A DNA stretch of 63,547 nt from Magnetococcales bacterium WMHbinv6 (GTDB lineage: Bacteria; Pseudomonadota; Magnetococcia; Magnetococcales; Magnetaquicoccaceae). The notes beneath the pieces are model-generated. The model searched no databases. It had not been told where the DNA came from and saw only the letters and a program-made list of their open reading frames with translations. Below are positions 47,133-55,634 of this stretch, piece by piece. Numbering within the stretch: the first letter of the stretch is position 1; each line of letters begins with the position of its first letter. The translations under genes were made by a program, and so were the position numbers. Location of the stretch: positions 1 to 63,547 of the forward strand of contig PDZV01000005.1 of NCBI GenBank assembly GCA_002753135.1, written 5' to 3'.

Positions 47133-48227
47133 TCAACAATCAAGGATCAGAGGGGTTTTGGGTATGGCGATACAGGGCAGACAATGGCCGGGGCGCGGCT
47201 GGTTGAAGGAGAGTGGCGAGTGATCCACCTCCCCTTGCAGCAACGGCAGTTCGCAGGTGCCACAATTGCCGGCCCGGCAGCCATAGGAGAGGTCGATACC
47301 CTGTTGTTCGGCAGCTTGCAGCAGGGAGGTATGTTGCGGCTGCCAGATAAACTGTTGCCGGGATTGTTGCAACAGGATGGTTTGCGCCGGGCGGGAGCTG
47401 AGCGAGGGCAGCGATAGGCTGGAGCGCTGCAGCGGTGAGCCGCTGAACGATTCGTAATGGATCCGTTCGGCGGACAGGCCGCTCTCTGTCCACTCCTGGA
47501 GCAGGCTGCTCATCATCGCCGCCGGGGCACAGAGCAGCAGATGGCAGTCGGCTAGGCTGGTAAGTTGGCGCAGCATGGCCAGGTTGAGGTGACCGGAGAG
47601 TTGATAATCGACCCCAGGCTGTTCGCCAGGCTGTGGCTTGCTGAAGCAGCAGCTCAGTCGAAAGGGGGGGTGCTGCCGGCTCAGCTGGTTGAGAAAGGCG
47701 GGGGCAATCATGCTGCGGCTGTTCTGCAGGCAATATACGAGATGAACCGGGCGCGGATCCTGCTGTTGTTGCAGCTGATCCAGCATGGCGAGCAGGGGAG
47801 TGATGCCGCTGCCGCCGGCAACCATGAGCAACGGCAGGTTATCGTCAGGCAGAATAAAATTTCCTTCCGGTAGCTTGCCGGACAGCATGTCGCCGACTCT
47901 TAGCCGCTGCAGGTAGGAGGAGGCCAAACCGGCGGGCAGGCCGGGGCTGTTGGCTGGCGGCAGCTGTTTTTTGACGGCAATCTGCCAATGATCAAGACCA
48001 GAACGGCAGCAGAGCGAATAGCAGCGCAACAGACTCAGGGAACGATGGCTGCGCGGATCGTTGATGGTCAGGCGCAGGGGCAGATATTGTCCGGGCAAAA
48101 AAGGGGGCAGTGGCGCTCCGTTGGCTTCGGCAAGGGTGAGCAGGCAGACGCTCTTTTGTGCATCCGCAAACGATTTGGCGACAATACGCAAGCTGAGAGC
48201 GGCTTGCCGGACAGGACATGCAGTCAT
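47133..48227 (-). CDS. Soluble FAD/2Fe-2S NAD(P)H oxidoreductase
   Basis: About 364 residues with no membrane helix. FAD-binding domain (about 10-120; LLRCYSLCC), NAD(P) domain (about 125-245; VAGGSGITPLLAM, LLLCAPAAMM) and a C-terminal ferredoxin (about 275-364) with CRAGNCGTC plus a distal CLPC. It is a paralogue of the reductase in the 38.9 kb redox operon but lacks its anchor. This arrangement occurs in reductase components of oxygenases and in haemoglobin-like reductases. GGAG lies 7 bases before ATG 48227. No oxygenase partner is encoded nearby. Confidence 0.88.
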   Translation of the reverse strand: MTACPVRQAALSLRIVAKSFADAQKSVCLLTLAEANGAPLPPFLPGQYLPLRLTINDPRSHRSLSLLRCYSLCCRSGLDHWQIAVKKQLPPANSPGLPAGLASSYLQRLRVGDMLSGKLPEGNFILPDDNLPLLMVAGGSGITPLLAMLDQLQQQQDPRPVHLVYCLQNSRSMIAPAFLNQLSRQHPPFRLSCCFSKPQPGEQPGVDYQLSGHLNLAMLRQLTSLADCHLLLCAPAAMMSSLLQEWTESGLSAERIHYESFSGSPLQRSSLSLPSLSSRPAQTILLQQSRQQFIWQPQHTSLLQAAEQQGIDLSYGCRAGNCGTCELPLLQGEVDHSPLSFNQPRPGHCLPCIAIPKTPLILDC

Positions 48228-48294
48228 CAAGGGGCTCCGTGCCGGGAGAAAGATCGTTTATTGTTCCCTAGAGTCCTTTTCTGGCAATCGCTTG

Positions 48295-50304
48295 TCAAGT
48301 CTGTGTCGATTCAAAGGTCAAAGAGAACAGAACCTGTTGCATGTAGCACTCTCCCTCCTGGGAAATCGCATCGAGCAGCAGATCCAGTTGCTCTTGCGCG
48401 AGGGTGGGCTGTGGGGCAACCTGCTCTAAATGGGCGCACAGTTGCGCCAAACGGTGGGCGCAGAAAGTGGCGGCGGTTCCCTTCAGTTTATGGGCAAGCA
48501 GTTTGGTCAGCGTGCGGTCTCCCTCCCGTCCGACACGCTGCAGGGCATCAAGCCGTTCGGGAATGCTGACCAGAAAGTTGTTCAAAATCCGCTTGAAGGA
48601 AGAACCAAGTTCCCGTTGCATTTGCTGCAACGCTGCCCGATCGATGCTTTCGGTCTGAGTGGCCTGTTCTGCAGGAGGGGGAACGGGGGGCAGGCTTGCT
48701 GGCGGCTGTTTTTCTTGTTGCAGGCTGGTGAGCAGGTCGAGCAGTTGCTGGCGGCGCAGGGGTTTGCTGTAATGGTAATCGCATCCGGCCTGCATGGCCG
48801 CTTCCATCTCCTCTTTCATGGCGTTGGCGGTCAAAGCGACGATGATGGCACGGGGACGGGCATGGCTGTTTTCCCACTGGCGCATGCGGCGCGTGGTGGT
48901 CAACCCGTCGAGAACCGGCATCATCACATCCATCAGGACCAGATCAAAAGGCTGTTCGGTAAAGTATTGCAGCGCCTGCAGGCCATCTTCGGCCTCGACG
49001 ACGGTATGGGGCAACGTTTCCAGATAGACCTGAATGATCATGCGATTGTCGGCGACATCGTCCACCAGCAGTATGCGCAGGGGAGAGATGAGGCTGTTTT
49101 CGCCAGCAGTATGTCCATCGTTGGCGGCTTGCAGTTGCGATACTGACGGCTGCAGCAGCGTCACGGTTGGCAGGTGGGCGGTAAAGGTAAAGGTGCTGCC
49201 CTCTCCGGGTTGACTCTCCACCCAAATTTCGCCACCCATTTTTTCCACCAGCTGACAACAGATATTCAGACCTAAGCCGCTGCCGCCGTAGCGACGGGCG
49301 ATGGAGTTTTCCGCCTGGGTAAACGGGTTGAAGATGGTCTGCAAACACTCTTCCGGGATGCCGATCCCGCTGTCGGCGACGGCAAAAAGCAGCTGATTGC
49401 GGGCCGATTTGCGCACCCGCAGAGAGATGGAACCCTGGGAGGTGAATTTTATGGCGTTGCCGAGCAGATTGATGAATATTTGCCGCAACCGGTTGGCATC
49501 GCCACGCACCAGCGCCGGTAACGGATTGTCCAGCTGCAGGTGCAGATCAAGCAGCTTTTTCTGGGCCAGATCCTGCATCATGGCCAGGGTCTGCATGGCC
49601 AGTTCAGCGGGAGAAAAGACCATTGGTTCCAAATGGAGCTGCCCGGCTTCAATTTTGGACAGATCGAGAATATTGTTGATCAGAGCCAGCAGGGTCTCTC
49701 CGGCGCGGTGCAACACGGCGATACGTTGTTGATCCTGGGCAATCAGATGGGGGGAGTGGCTGAGCAGTTCGCCCAAACCGAGAATCGTGTTCAACGGGGT
49801 GCGAATTTCATGGCTCATGGTGGCCAGAAAACGACTTTTGGCCTGATTGGCCTCTTCGGCAGCGGTTTTCGCCTCTTGCAGCTGCAGGGCCAGTTTTTTG
49901 CGTTCGCTGATATCGCTGATAATGCCGTATACGCTGTGTACTTTGCCGGATTGCCACTCGGCCCGTCCTTGAATGAACAACCATTTTTCTTGGCCGGATG
50001 GGGTGGTGTACGGCAACTCCAGATCATACGGTTCGCCAAGGGAGATGGCTTTCTGGAAGGCCAACAGCATGATTTCCGCCTCTCGCGGGCCATAAAGGCG
50101 GATGAACTGTAGGGTGTCGTTGGGATCAAAATCGTGTCCGACTTCGTAGATGCGGTAGATCTCTTCGGTCCAAAAGAGCTGACCATTGGCCGGATTGTAC
50201 TCCCAACCTCCGGTCTGGCTGAGACGTTGGCTGCGGTTGAGCAGTCGCCACTCCCACATGGGGGGAGATTCTGCCACTTCATTCCTTTCAATGAGATCGT
50301 GCAT
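48295..50304 (-). CDS. Soluble hybrid histidine kinase (PAS-HisKA-HATPase-REC-Hpt)
   Basis: About 669 residues. ATG 50304, preceded by AGAGGGG, starts just before a PAS domain (about 18-135; RSQRLSQTGGWEYNP and a PAC-like IISDISERKK). HisKA with His165 ([17 protein letters not shown]), HATPase (GNAIKF, DSGIGI, GSGLGLNI), REC with Asp459 (LMDVMMPVLDG) and Hpt with His605 (LAHKLKGTAATF) follow. A longer upstream frame exists but shows no domain. It diverges from the giant cNMP-binding protein across about 325 bp, which may link the two in regulation. Confidence 0.9.
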   Translation of the reverse strand: MHDLIERNEVAESPPMWEWRLLNRSQRLSQTGGWEYNPANGQLFWTEEIYRIYEVGHDFDPNDTLQFIRLYGPREAEIMLLAFQKAISLGEPYDLELPYTTPSGQEKWLFIQGRAEWQSGKVHSVYGIISDISERKKLALQLQEAKTAAEEANQAKSRFLATMSHEIRTPLNTILGLGELLSHSPHLIAQDQQRIAVLHRAGETLLALINNILDLSKIEAGQLHLEPMVFSPAELAMQTLAMMQDLAQKKLLDLHLQLDNPLPALVRGDANRLRQIFINLLGNAIKFTSQGSISLRVRKSARNQLLFAVADSGIGIPEECLQTIFNPFTQAENSIARRYGGSGLGLNICCQLVEKMGGEIWVESQPGEGSTFTFTAHLPTVTLLQPSVSQLQAANDGHTAGENSLISPLRILLVDDVADNRMIIQVYLETLPHTVVEAEDGLQALQYFTEQPFDLVLMDVMMPVLDGLTTTRRMRQWENSHARPRAIIVALTANAMKEEMEAAMQAGCDYHYSKPLRRQQLLDLLTSLQQEKQPPASLPPVPPPAEQATQTESIDRAALQQMQRELGSSFKRILNNFLVSIPERLDALQRVGREGDRTLTKLLAHKLKGTAATFCAHRLAQLCAHLEQVAPQPTLAQEQLDLLLDAISQEGECYMQQVLFSLTFESTQT

Positions 50305-50630
50305 GGGCCCCTCTGTTTCGTGTGCAGTGCAACCCTGTTTCACGGATGACCCTGGCGACTGGTTTTTGCTGGAATAAAATGATCTGCTTAATGACAGGAT
50401 AAGATGATATGGAATTGTTTTCCTTTTTTGCCAAAAATGCAAGGGAAATTCTTGTCGGCTGCTCTCCCAGCGTTGGATGTCAGGAAGCAGGCAGTTTCGC
50501 TCTGGTTTTGAGGAGGAGAGCATGTTAAAGTAACCCGAGGCAGTGTGCTTTTTGCGGCAAGCGAGGGGGTCTGCGTCTCACCACGCAGGCAGACAGGGAG
50601 TGTAATCGTTTTGAACAAGGGGCTGGTAAT

Positions 50631-53600
50631 ATGTCATTTTTAAATATTTTCAAAAAAGGCAGTGAAGAAGAGAACAAACCGGTAGAACGGCAGGCCACCT
50701 TGCCCCATCCAGATCTGTTGCCCAATCACTATTATGCCTTGTCCAGCGCCTATACGCCGGTGGAGGTGGGTTCCCAGGGGGTTTCCTGTCACGTCGAGTA
50801 TCGCGGCCATGGGGAATATTATGTGACCACCCGCTCCAAAGGGCGGATCATGCTGCAAGAGAGTCTCAACGCCCGTGACCGGCGCAAGCTGTTTGTCAGC
50901 AACTTCGATTACAAGGGGCTGGTTGGTGTCCATCTGCATCCGGCGGGTATTGTCATGACCCTGGATCAGGAGAAAAACGAAAAGGGGGAGGTGCGTCCCA
51001 ATCAGCCACCAGCCACCATCCGCAGCGGTCCAGCCCCCCTCAACCTGGAAGCGTTGCTCAAAGAAAGAGTGGTCACCATCGATCTGGCCACGGTGAGCGA
51101 AAGCAGCCCGCTGTTGATTGCCAGCAACAACCGCATGATGCACATGATGATCAAGCCGGTTTCGGCGGAAAGCAGCAACTGGGGACTCTATTTGTCCAAT
51201 ACCAACGGCATTATTCGCCCCAATACGCAGCCCTCGGTGGTGTTGCAGCGGGAAAGCTCTCTGGTGGTGGATCGGCAATTGTTCATTCGACTGGCCGCCA
51301 ATCCAGAGGCCAGCATTATTGCCCGCTCCTGGAATGTGGAGACCCTCGATCCGATTTTGTTGCGTTTGTCGGTGGATGCGCAAGGCATGCTCACCCTGGA
51401 GGAGATGTTCACCACCCACGGTTTGAGCGTGGTGTTGGGTGATGGTGAAGTCTTTGCGTTGGGCTCGTTGGGTGATTCTCCTTCGCCCCAGCAGGAGCTG
51501 TTGCGCAAGCAGTATGCCGATACGTTGCGCAAGCTGCGGGATCGGACGCAAACCCATGTGGCAGCCCACGGACAGGAGGAGCGGTTTCAGGGGATACGCG
51601 ATCATCTGTTGGCCGATGTGGCCCAGGCGCTGCGCAAAGAGACCAGTAACGGTGTGGTGATGCTGGCCCTGGAGTTGGCAGTCAAGGAGGTGTTGGCCCC
51701 GCTCTACAGCGAAGCCATGGGCAAAGAGAATATTACCAGTGTCGATCATCAGACGGTGGCTTTGTTGAACGCCATCCTCAACGAATTGAGCGGCTGGATT
51801 CAGACCGACTCTTCGGTGAGTCTGTCGTCGTCGGCCATTGTCACGGTGATCGATGAAATTGCCGGCGAATTGCCGATGCCCGGCCTGGATGCGCTGATGA
51901 AACAGGAGCTGCCGCAAACCCAGTCGGAGTTTCTCGAAGAAGAGCAGATTCATTTCGACGATTTGTGCCGCAACGCCAAAACCTTTTTGGTCTCCTTTTT
52001 GACCACCAGCAGCGCCAGCAAGGATGTCTATCATCTGGCCAAACAGCTCGGCAAGGGGGATCCCTCCGCCGATCAGAATTCCGTGCGCAACGAACTCAAA
52101 CAGGCCGTGCAGCGGATGATGCGAGAAACGCTGTTGCAGACCTTGATCCGTCTGGTGATTCGTGGCCATTTGGCCCGGGTGGAGCAGGAAAAACGTCAAG
52201 CCCTGGGTATCGAGTTGCAAAAGGGCGATGGCAACAAGTTGATTGCCCGCAACCATCTGGATGACATTCTCAAACGCTACAACGAATATGCCCGTTTTAT
52301 CGCACCGGCTTTTTCCGAGCGGCTCAAAGGGTTGATCAATGCGGCGATCAAAGGGTTTCAGGATGGCACGGCCACCGAATCATCGGTGGCCATCAACTGC
52401 AACGGTTTTATCTCCTATCTGGCCTTGTTGCGCAACACTGGCGGCAATCTGGAAGGAGGGGCCGAGAAAACCGCCCCGGCGATGACCTGCCTGCATGCCA
52501 TTCCAGACGTGGTGCCGGATATTCATGTGGAGCAGCCAGACCGCAGTGTTGCCAAAGCCTTCGTGCGGGTGGTGCATCGGGAAGGGTTGTTGATGGAGGC
52601 CGATTTTGCCCCGAAAACGGTGGAAAAATTATTGCCGGACGGTGTGCCGGAAGTGTTGTGGAACGCCGGCAACGAGTTGGCCTTGCGCTATATGGAATAC
52701 AATTTGGGCAGCGGCAAGGGGGATGGGCAGCAGCTTAATCGGGTGGCGCAACGGTGGACCCGCACGCTGTTGTTGAAGCTGTTCAACCTGTTGCGTGGTG
52801 GACGTTCCTTGTCGCCACAGGCCGATTTTACCGGCATGCAGCCCTTTCTGGAAGAGACGACAGGGGTGGTCGAGATGCGCCCGGGTGAAGAGCCCGGCGA
52901 AGAGTTGCTGGACCTGCGCGGTCGCCCGGAGGGGATGCGGGAAGCCGCTCTGGATCTGAAAAAGGAGCTGCGACAGGTGCTGGTGGCCTTGCAGAAAGAG
53001 GGGGTGATCAAGCCGGAGAGTTTTCGCTTCAAACAGCGGATGCGCTCCTTTGCCATGTCCGGAGGAGGTGGTCAGGCGCTGGAGTTGCCTTTGTCGATTA
53101 CGGTCCGGCGTGGGGTGATCAGCCTGGAGGCAACCATCGACGAAAAGCCCTACAAAAAGCTGATTTCCCTCTCCGGTCAGCTGGCGGATGAGCAAAATTT
53201 GGCAGCAGAGGCGGAAGCTGAACGGCAGGCGGCCCAGGCCAAACAGGTTTCCCGGCAGGAACAGGTGCGGGAGCAGACGGAAAAACTCAGCCGCAAAGGC
53301 ATCGCCCAATCTCTGCGGACCATCGAATTTTTTAAAGATTTTTCCGAATACGAAAAGGATCGGGTGGCGGAGTTTGATGTCAGCTTTCAGGTGATTGCCC
53401 CGCAGGAGGTAGTGATTCGAGAAAACACCCGCGACACCGCCTTTTATATTTTGCTCAAGGGGCGGGTTGCGGCGGTCAAGGGTGATCTGCAGCGCGGCAA
53501 AGGCAAACAGCTGTTTGAATTACCCGCCGGGGAGATGCTCGGTGAACTGGCCTTTCTGGCAGGCACGCCGCGCACTTTGAATATTGTCGCCATGGAACGG

Positions 53601-54233
53601 GGGCTGTTGTTGCGGGTCGACAGCGAACTGCTGGGACGTCTGGGCAGCGACAGTCGGGAAAAATTCAAAGATCAGGTGATCAACAAACTGGTGCATCGAT
53701 TGGCCGATACCACCGACCGTTTGTTGAAAATGCCGACAGGGAACCGTGATCAGAGCAAGCTGATGATCAGGCAAGTCGATCATGCTGAACGGGGGGAACT
53801 CAAACAGTTGACCCGCGAAGAGACCATCGAAAAGATTGACCGGATTCCTTTCTTTGAAACCTTCTCGGTCTTTGAACGGCGACGGGTGACCGCTTTCAAC
53901 ACCTCCTTTTTGACCTATCCGGCGGGAACGGATGTCATTTATGAAGGGGATATTGATACCGCCTTCTATATCCTGATTGACGGGGCGGTGACAGTCTTTA
54001 AGGGAGAGAGTATGGTGGTGGAGTTGGGGCCGGGAGAATTTTTCGGCGACATGGCATTTCTGACCAGCCTGCCGCGCAGCACCGGCGTGCGCAGTAAGAG
54101 TGATATTCTGGTGATGAAAGTGGACCAAAGCCTGTTGCAACGGTTGGGTTCAGAAATACGCGAAAAAATCAAAGACCGCTTCATCCGCAAACTGTGCGAA
54201 CGGGTAATTCAAACCACCGGCATGGTGATGTAG
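50631..54233 (+). CDS. Giant protein with two C-terminal cyclic-nucleotide-binding domains, unknown N-terminal region
   Basis: 1200 residues, apparently soluble. The first 850 residues show no domain I recognise; they alternate beta-rich (about 30-300) and helical stretches. A charged coiled coil (about 855-895) precedes two cNMP-binding folds, about 900-1010 and 1070-1185. The first phosphate-binding cassette is GEMLGELAFLAGTPRT and keeps the Gly-Glu and Arg pair. The second is GEFFGDMAFLTSLPRS, where Asp replaces that Glu. No DNA-binding, kinase or transport domain follows, so this is not a CRP-type regulator. AAGGGG lies about 9 bases before the ATG. It stands alone, followed by a strong hairpin. 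Confidence 0.85.
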   Translation: MSFLNIFKKGSEEENKPVERQATLPHPDLLPNHYYALSSAYTPVEVGSQGVSCHVEYRGHGEYYVTTRSKGRIMLQESLNARDRRKLFVSNFDYKGLVGVHLHPAGIVMTLDQEKNEKGEVRPNQPPATIRSGPAPLNLEALLKERVVTIDLATVSESSPLLIASNNRMMHMMIKPVSAESSNWGLYLSNTNGIIRPNTQPSVVLQRESSLVVDRQLFIRLAANPEASIIARSWNVETLDPILLRLSVDAQGMLTLEEMFTTHGLSVVLGDGEVFALGSLGDSPSPQQELLRKQYADTLRKLRDRTQTHVAAHGQEERFQGIRDHLLADVAQALRKETSNGVVMLALELAVKEVLAPLYSEAMGKENITSVDHQTVALLNAILNELSGWIQTDSSVSLSSSAIVTVIDEIAGELPMPGLDALMKQELPQTQSEFLEEEQIHFDDLCRNAKTFLVSFLTTSSASKDVYHLAKQLGKGDPSADQNSVRNELKQAVQRMMRETLLQTLIRLVIRGHLARVEQEKRQALGIELQKGDGNKLIARNHLDDILKRYNEYARFIAPAFSERLKGLINAAIKGFQDGTATESSVAINCNGFISYLALLRNTGGNLEGGAEKTAPAMTCLHAIPDVVPDIHVEQPDRSVAKAFVRVVHREGLLMEADFAPKTVEKLLPDGVPEVLWNAGNELALRYMEYNLGSGKGDGQQLNRVAQRWTRTLLLKLFNLLRGGRSLSPQADFTGMQPFLEETTGVVEMRPGEEPGEELLDLRGRPEGMREAALDLKKELRQVLVALQKEGVIKPESFRFKQRMRSFAMSGGGGQALELPLSITVRRGVISLEATIDEKPYKKLISLSGQLADEQNLAAEAEAERQAAQAKQVSRQEQVREQTEKLSRKGIAQSLRTIEFFKDFSEYEKDRVAEFDVSFQVIAPQEVVIRENTRDTAFYILLKGRVAAVKGDLQRGKGKQLFELPAGEMLGELAFLAGTPRTLNIVAMERGLLLRVDSELLGRLGSDSREKFKDQVINKLVHRLADTTDRLLKMPTGNRDQSKLMIRQVDHAERGELKQLTREETIEKIDRIPFFETFSVFERRRVTAFNTSFLTYPAGTDVIYEGDIDTAFYILIDGAVTVFKGESMVVELGPGEFFGDMAFLTSLPRSTGVRSKSDILVMKVDQSLLQRLGSEIREKIKDRFIRKLCERVIQTTGMVM

Positions 54234-54249
54234 TCTCCAATTGAGCGAC

Positions 54250-54284
54250 ACTCTTGCAAGTAGGTAAACGATACTTGCAAGAGT
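54250..54284 (+). terminator. Strong hairpin after the cNMP-binding protein gene
   Basis: Perfect 13-bp stem (54250-54262 and 54272-54284) with a 9-nt loop, 17 bases after the stop codon. There is no T-run, so it may need Rho or serve as an RNA stabiliser. Confidence 0.6.
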
Positions 54285-54398
54285 CCCTTGCCTCCGCCTG
54301 TCTAAAAACGGCAAATTTCGGATACCCCTTTGCCCCCAAAGTTCCACCCCACCAGCCATCCCACAAACATGCCGCCCCGCCGCGCACGAAAGCGAACA

Positions 54399-54427
54399 TT
54401 GACAACCGCCAGCAGAGCATGTTACCT
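54399..54427 (+). promoter_or_regulatory. Candidate promoter of the tRNA-Ala gene
   Basis: Exact TTGACA (54399-54404), 17-bp spacer, TG-extended TTACCT (54422-54427) and a GC-rich discriminator, as usual for stable-RNA promoters. It leaves a leader of about 65 bases before the tRNA. Confidence 0.45.
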
Positions 54428-54499
54428 TGCCCTCTGCCGTCAGAGGAGCAGGGAAAAAGCCTCAGTGCCCACCCTCCCCGCTCCTCCCCGCACGACCCT

Positions 54500-54575
54500 G
54501 GGGGTGTAGCTCAGTTGGGAGAGCGCCTGCTTTGCAAGCAGGAGGTCATCGGTTCGATCCCGTTCACCTCCACCA
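54500..54575 (+). tRNA. tRNA-Ala (anticodon TGC)
   Basis: A 76-base cloverleaf with encoded CCA. The acceptor stem GGGGGTG pairs with CACCTCC and contains the G3:U70 wobble pair that marks alanine tRNAs. The anticodon loop CTTTGCAAG sits in a perfect 5-bp stem, and the D loop (AGCTCAGTTGGGAGAGC) and T loop (GGTTCGATCC) are canonical. The stretch downstream is accessory, but I see no duplicated tRNA 3' end that would mark an attachment site. Confidence 0.97.
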
Positions 54576-54607
54576 GTTTAAGTTTTAAGACTTTTCTTTG
54601 CAAATGC

Positions 54608-54631
54608 GCCGCCTTCGTGGGCGGCTTTTTT
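54608..54631 (+). terminator. Intrinsic terminator after tRNA-Ala
   Basis: A 6-bp GC stem (GCCGCC/GGCGGC, 54608-54613 and 54620-54625) followed directly by T6. Confidence 0.85.
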
Positions 54632-55341
54632 GTGTCTAAAAACTCCAACGTTTCCAATGGTTAGCGCAGGTATTCTCGCGGGGTATCCGGCCATTTTCCG
54701 TACCTCTCTCTCCCGATTTCCGCCCCTTCTCTTCTCCTCTCCGTCATATTCTCCACAACCTGTTGACTTCGCGCCCGGAAGTACGCAATTTGCGTACTTC
54801 ATAAAGTTCAATCAAAACAGCCTTGTATCGAAGTCAACAGCTCCGTACTGGTTTGATTTTCGGTATCCTGTCGTCTGGGGGTTGAAATGGGGTACGGTAC
54901 GCCAGTTTGATGCTGGTTTTGGCACCTCCGATGCCGTTTCCAAAGGAAGAGGTTCATCTCATTACCATACATATTTCCAATGGTTAAATGCGTATAGTGT
55001 CCCTCGATTTCCTCGATTTTGCGCACTACTTTGGTGTATGGGGTAACCGGTGTCAAGTAGACTACTTCGAGGAAAGATTTGACTTGAATACTTTGATAAG
55101 ATTGTTATAACATTTCATCATGTAGTTTCATTCTGGCTGTACTCTTCCTTGTCTGCAGCCCGCACTCATTCAAATCCTGAATTGTCCTTCTGGACGTGAT
55201 ATGGCCTTTGTTCTGGAAGAGGGGTAGAGGCTGCCGCACAGACTTGGAGGTTAGATGCTGGCGAGCAAGGGCCAGGAGAGGGGAATGGACCTTCGGTTCC
55301 GGTGATTCGGTTATTCACGCACTCTTTGCGACGGATGTGGA
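54632..55341. other. Non-coding stretch downstream of tRNA-Ala
   Basis: No gene is supported in about 700 bp. A palindrome at 54778-54800 is listed separately. Short GTGTCCCTCGA-like segments near 55000 recur in inverted form near 56660, suggesting debris of an integrated element between them. Confidence 0.4.
54778..54800. promoter_or_regulatory. Perfect 10-bp-arm palindrome, possible operator
   Basis: GAAGTACGCA-ATT-TGCGTACTTC. The arms match perfectly around a 3-bp centre, the form of a site bound by a dimeric helix-turn-helix regulator such as an antitoxin. No matching intact regulator gene is adjacent. Confidence 0.4.
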
Positions 55342-55425
55342 GGGGGCGTTGTACGAGTAGTGCCTGCCTATCGTCCAGCCCTGTCCGAGTGAACAACGGA
55401 CATGAAGAGGAGGATCAACAGATGA
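55342..55425 (+). pseudogene. Possible remnant of a DUF4258-type toxin gene end
   Basis: The frame gives VVRVVPAYRPALSE, then an in-frame TGA at 55390-55392, then TTDMKRRINR and a stop that overlaps the next ATG (ATGA). DUF4258 proteins often end in a VYxPDxxxW..d...R pattern and precede YgiT-type genes with such overlaps; the TGA stands where Trp would be expected. Too short to be sure. Confidence 0.35.
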
Positions 55426-55585
55426 AATGCCATATTTGCGGTTCTGAACTGTTGGACACGGTCACAACCCTCCCCTTCAAAGTCGGTCGGGACGTTATTG
55501 TGTCTTGAAGGATCTGCCAGTCACTCAGTGCAGTAATTGCCAGGCGTTCCTGACTTATGACGCGGTTATCCAATGCACTGATTAG
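55422..55585 (+). pseudogene. Frameshifted YgiT/MqsA-type zinc-finger antitoxin
   Basis: The first 28 codons (MKCHICGSELLDTVTTLPFK...) match the N-terminal zinc finger and the TTLPFKVG segment of YgiT-type proteins. They run into TGA at 55506. In another frame from about 55502 the family sequence resumes as VLKDLPVTQCSNCQAFLTYD and stops at 55585. A one-base deletion (or two-base insertion) near 55500 explains the break. AGGAGGA precedes the start. It is a small broken antitoxin. Confidence 0.7.
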
Positions 55586-55634
55586 TAGCTGATCTGCTCC
55601 TTGATTTCGTGGAAACAAAATTCGGAGATATGAT

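Noticed and set aside
54630-55046. 138-codon plus-strand frame after tRNA-Ala
   Set aside because: It starts inside the terminator's T-run, has no domain and a random-looking composition.
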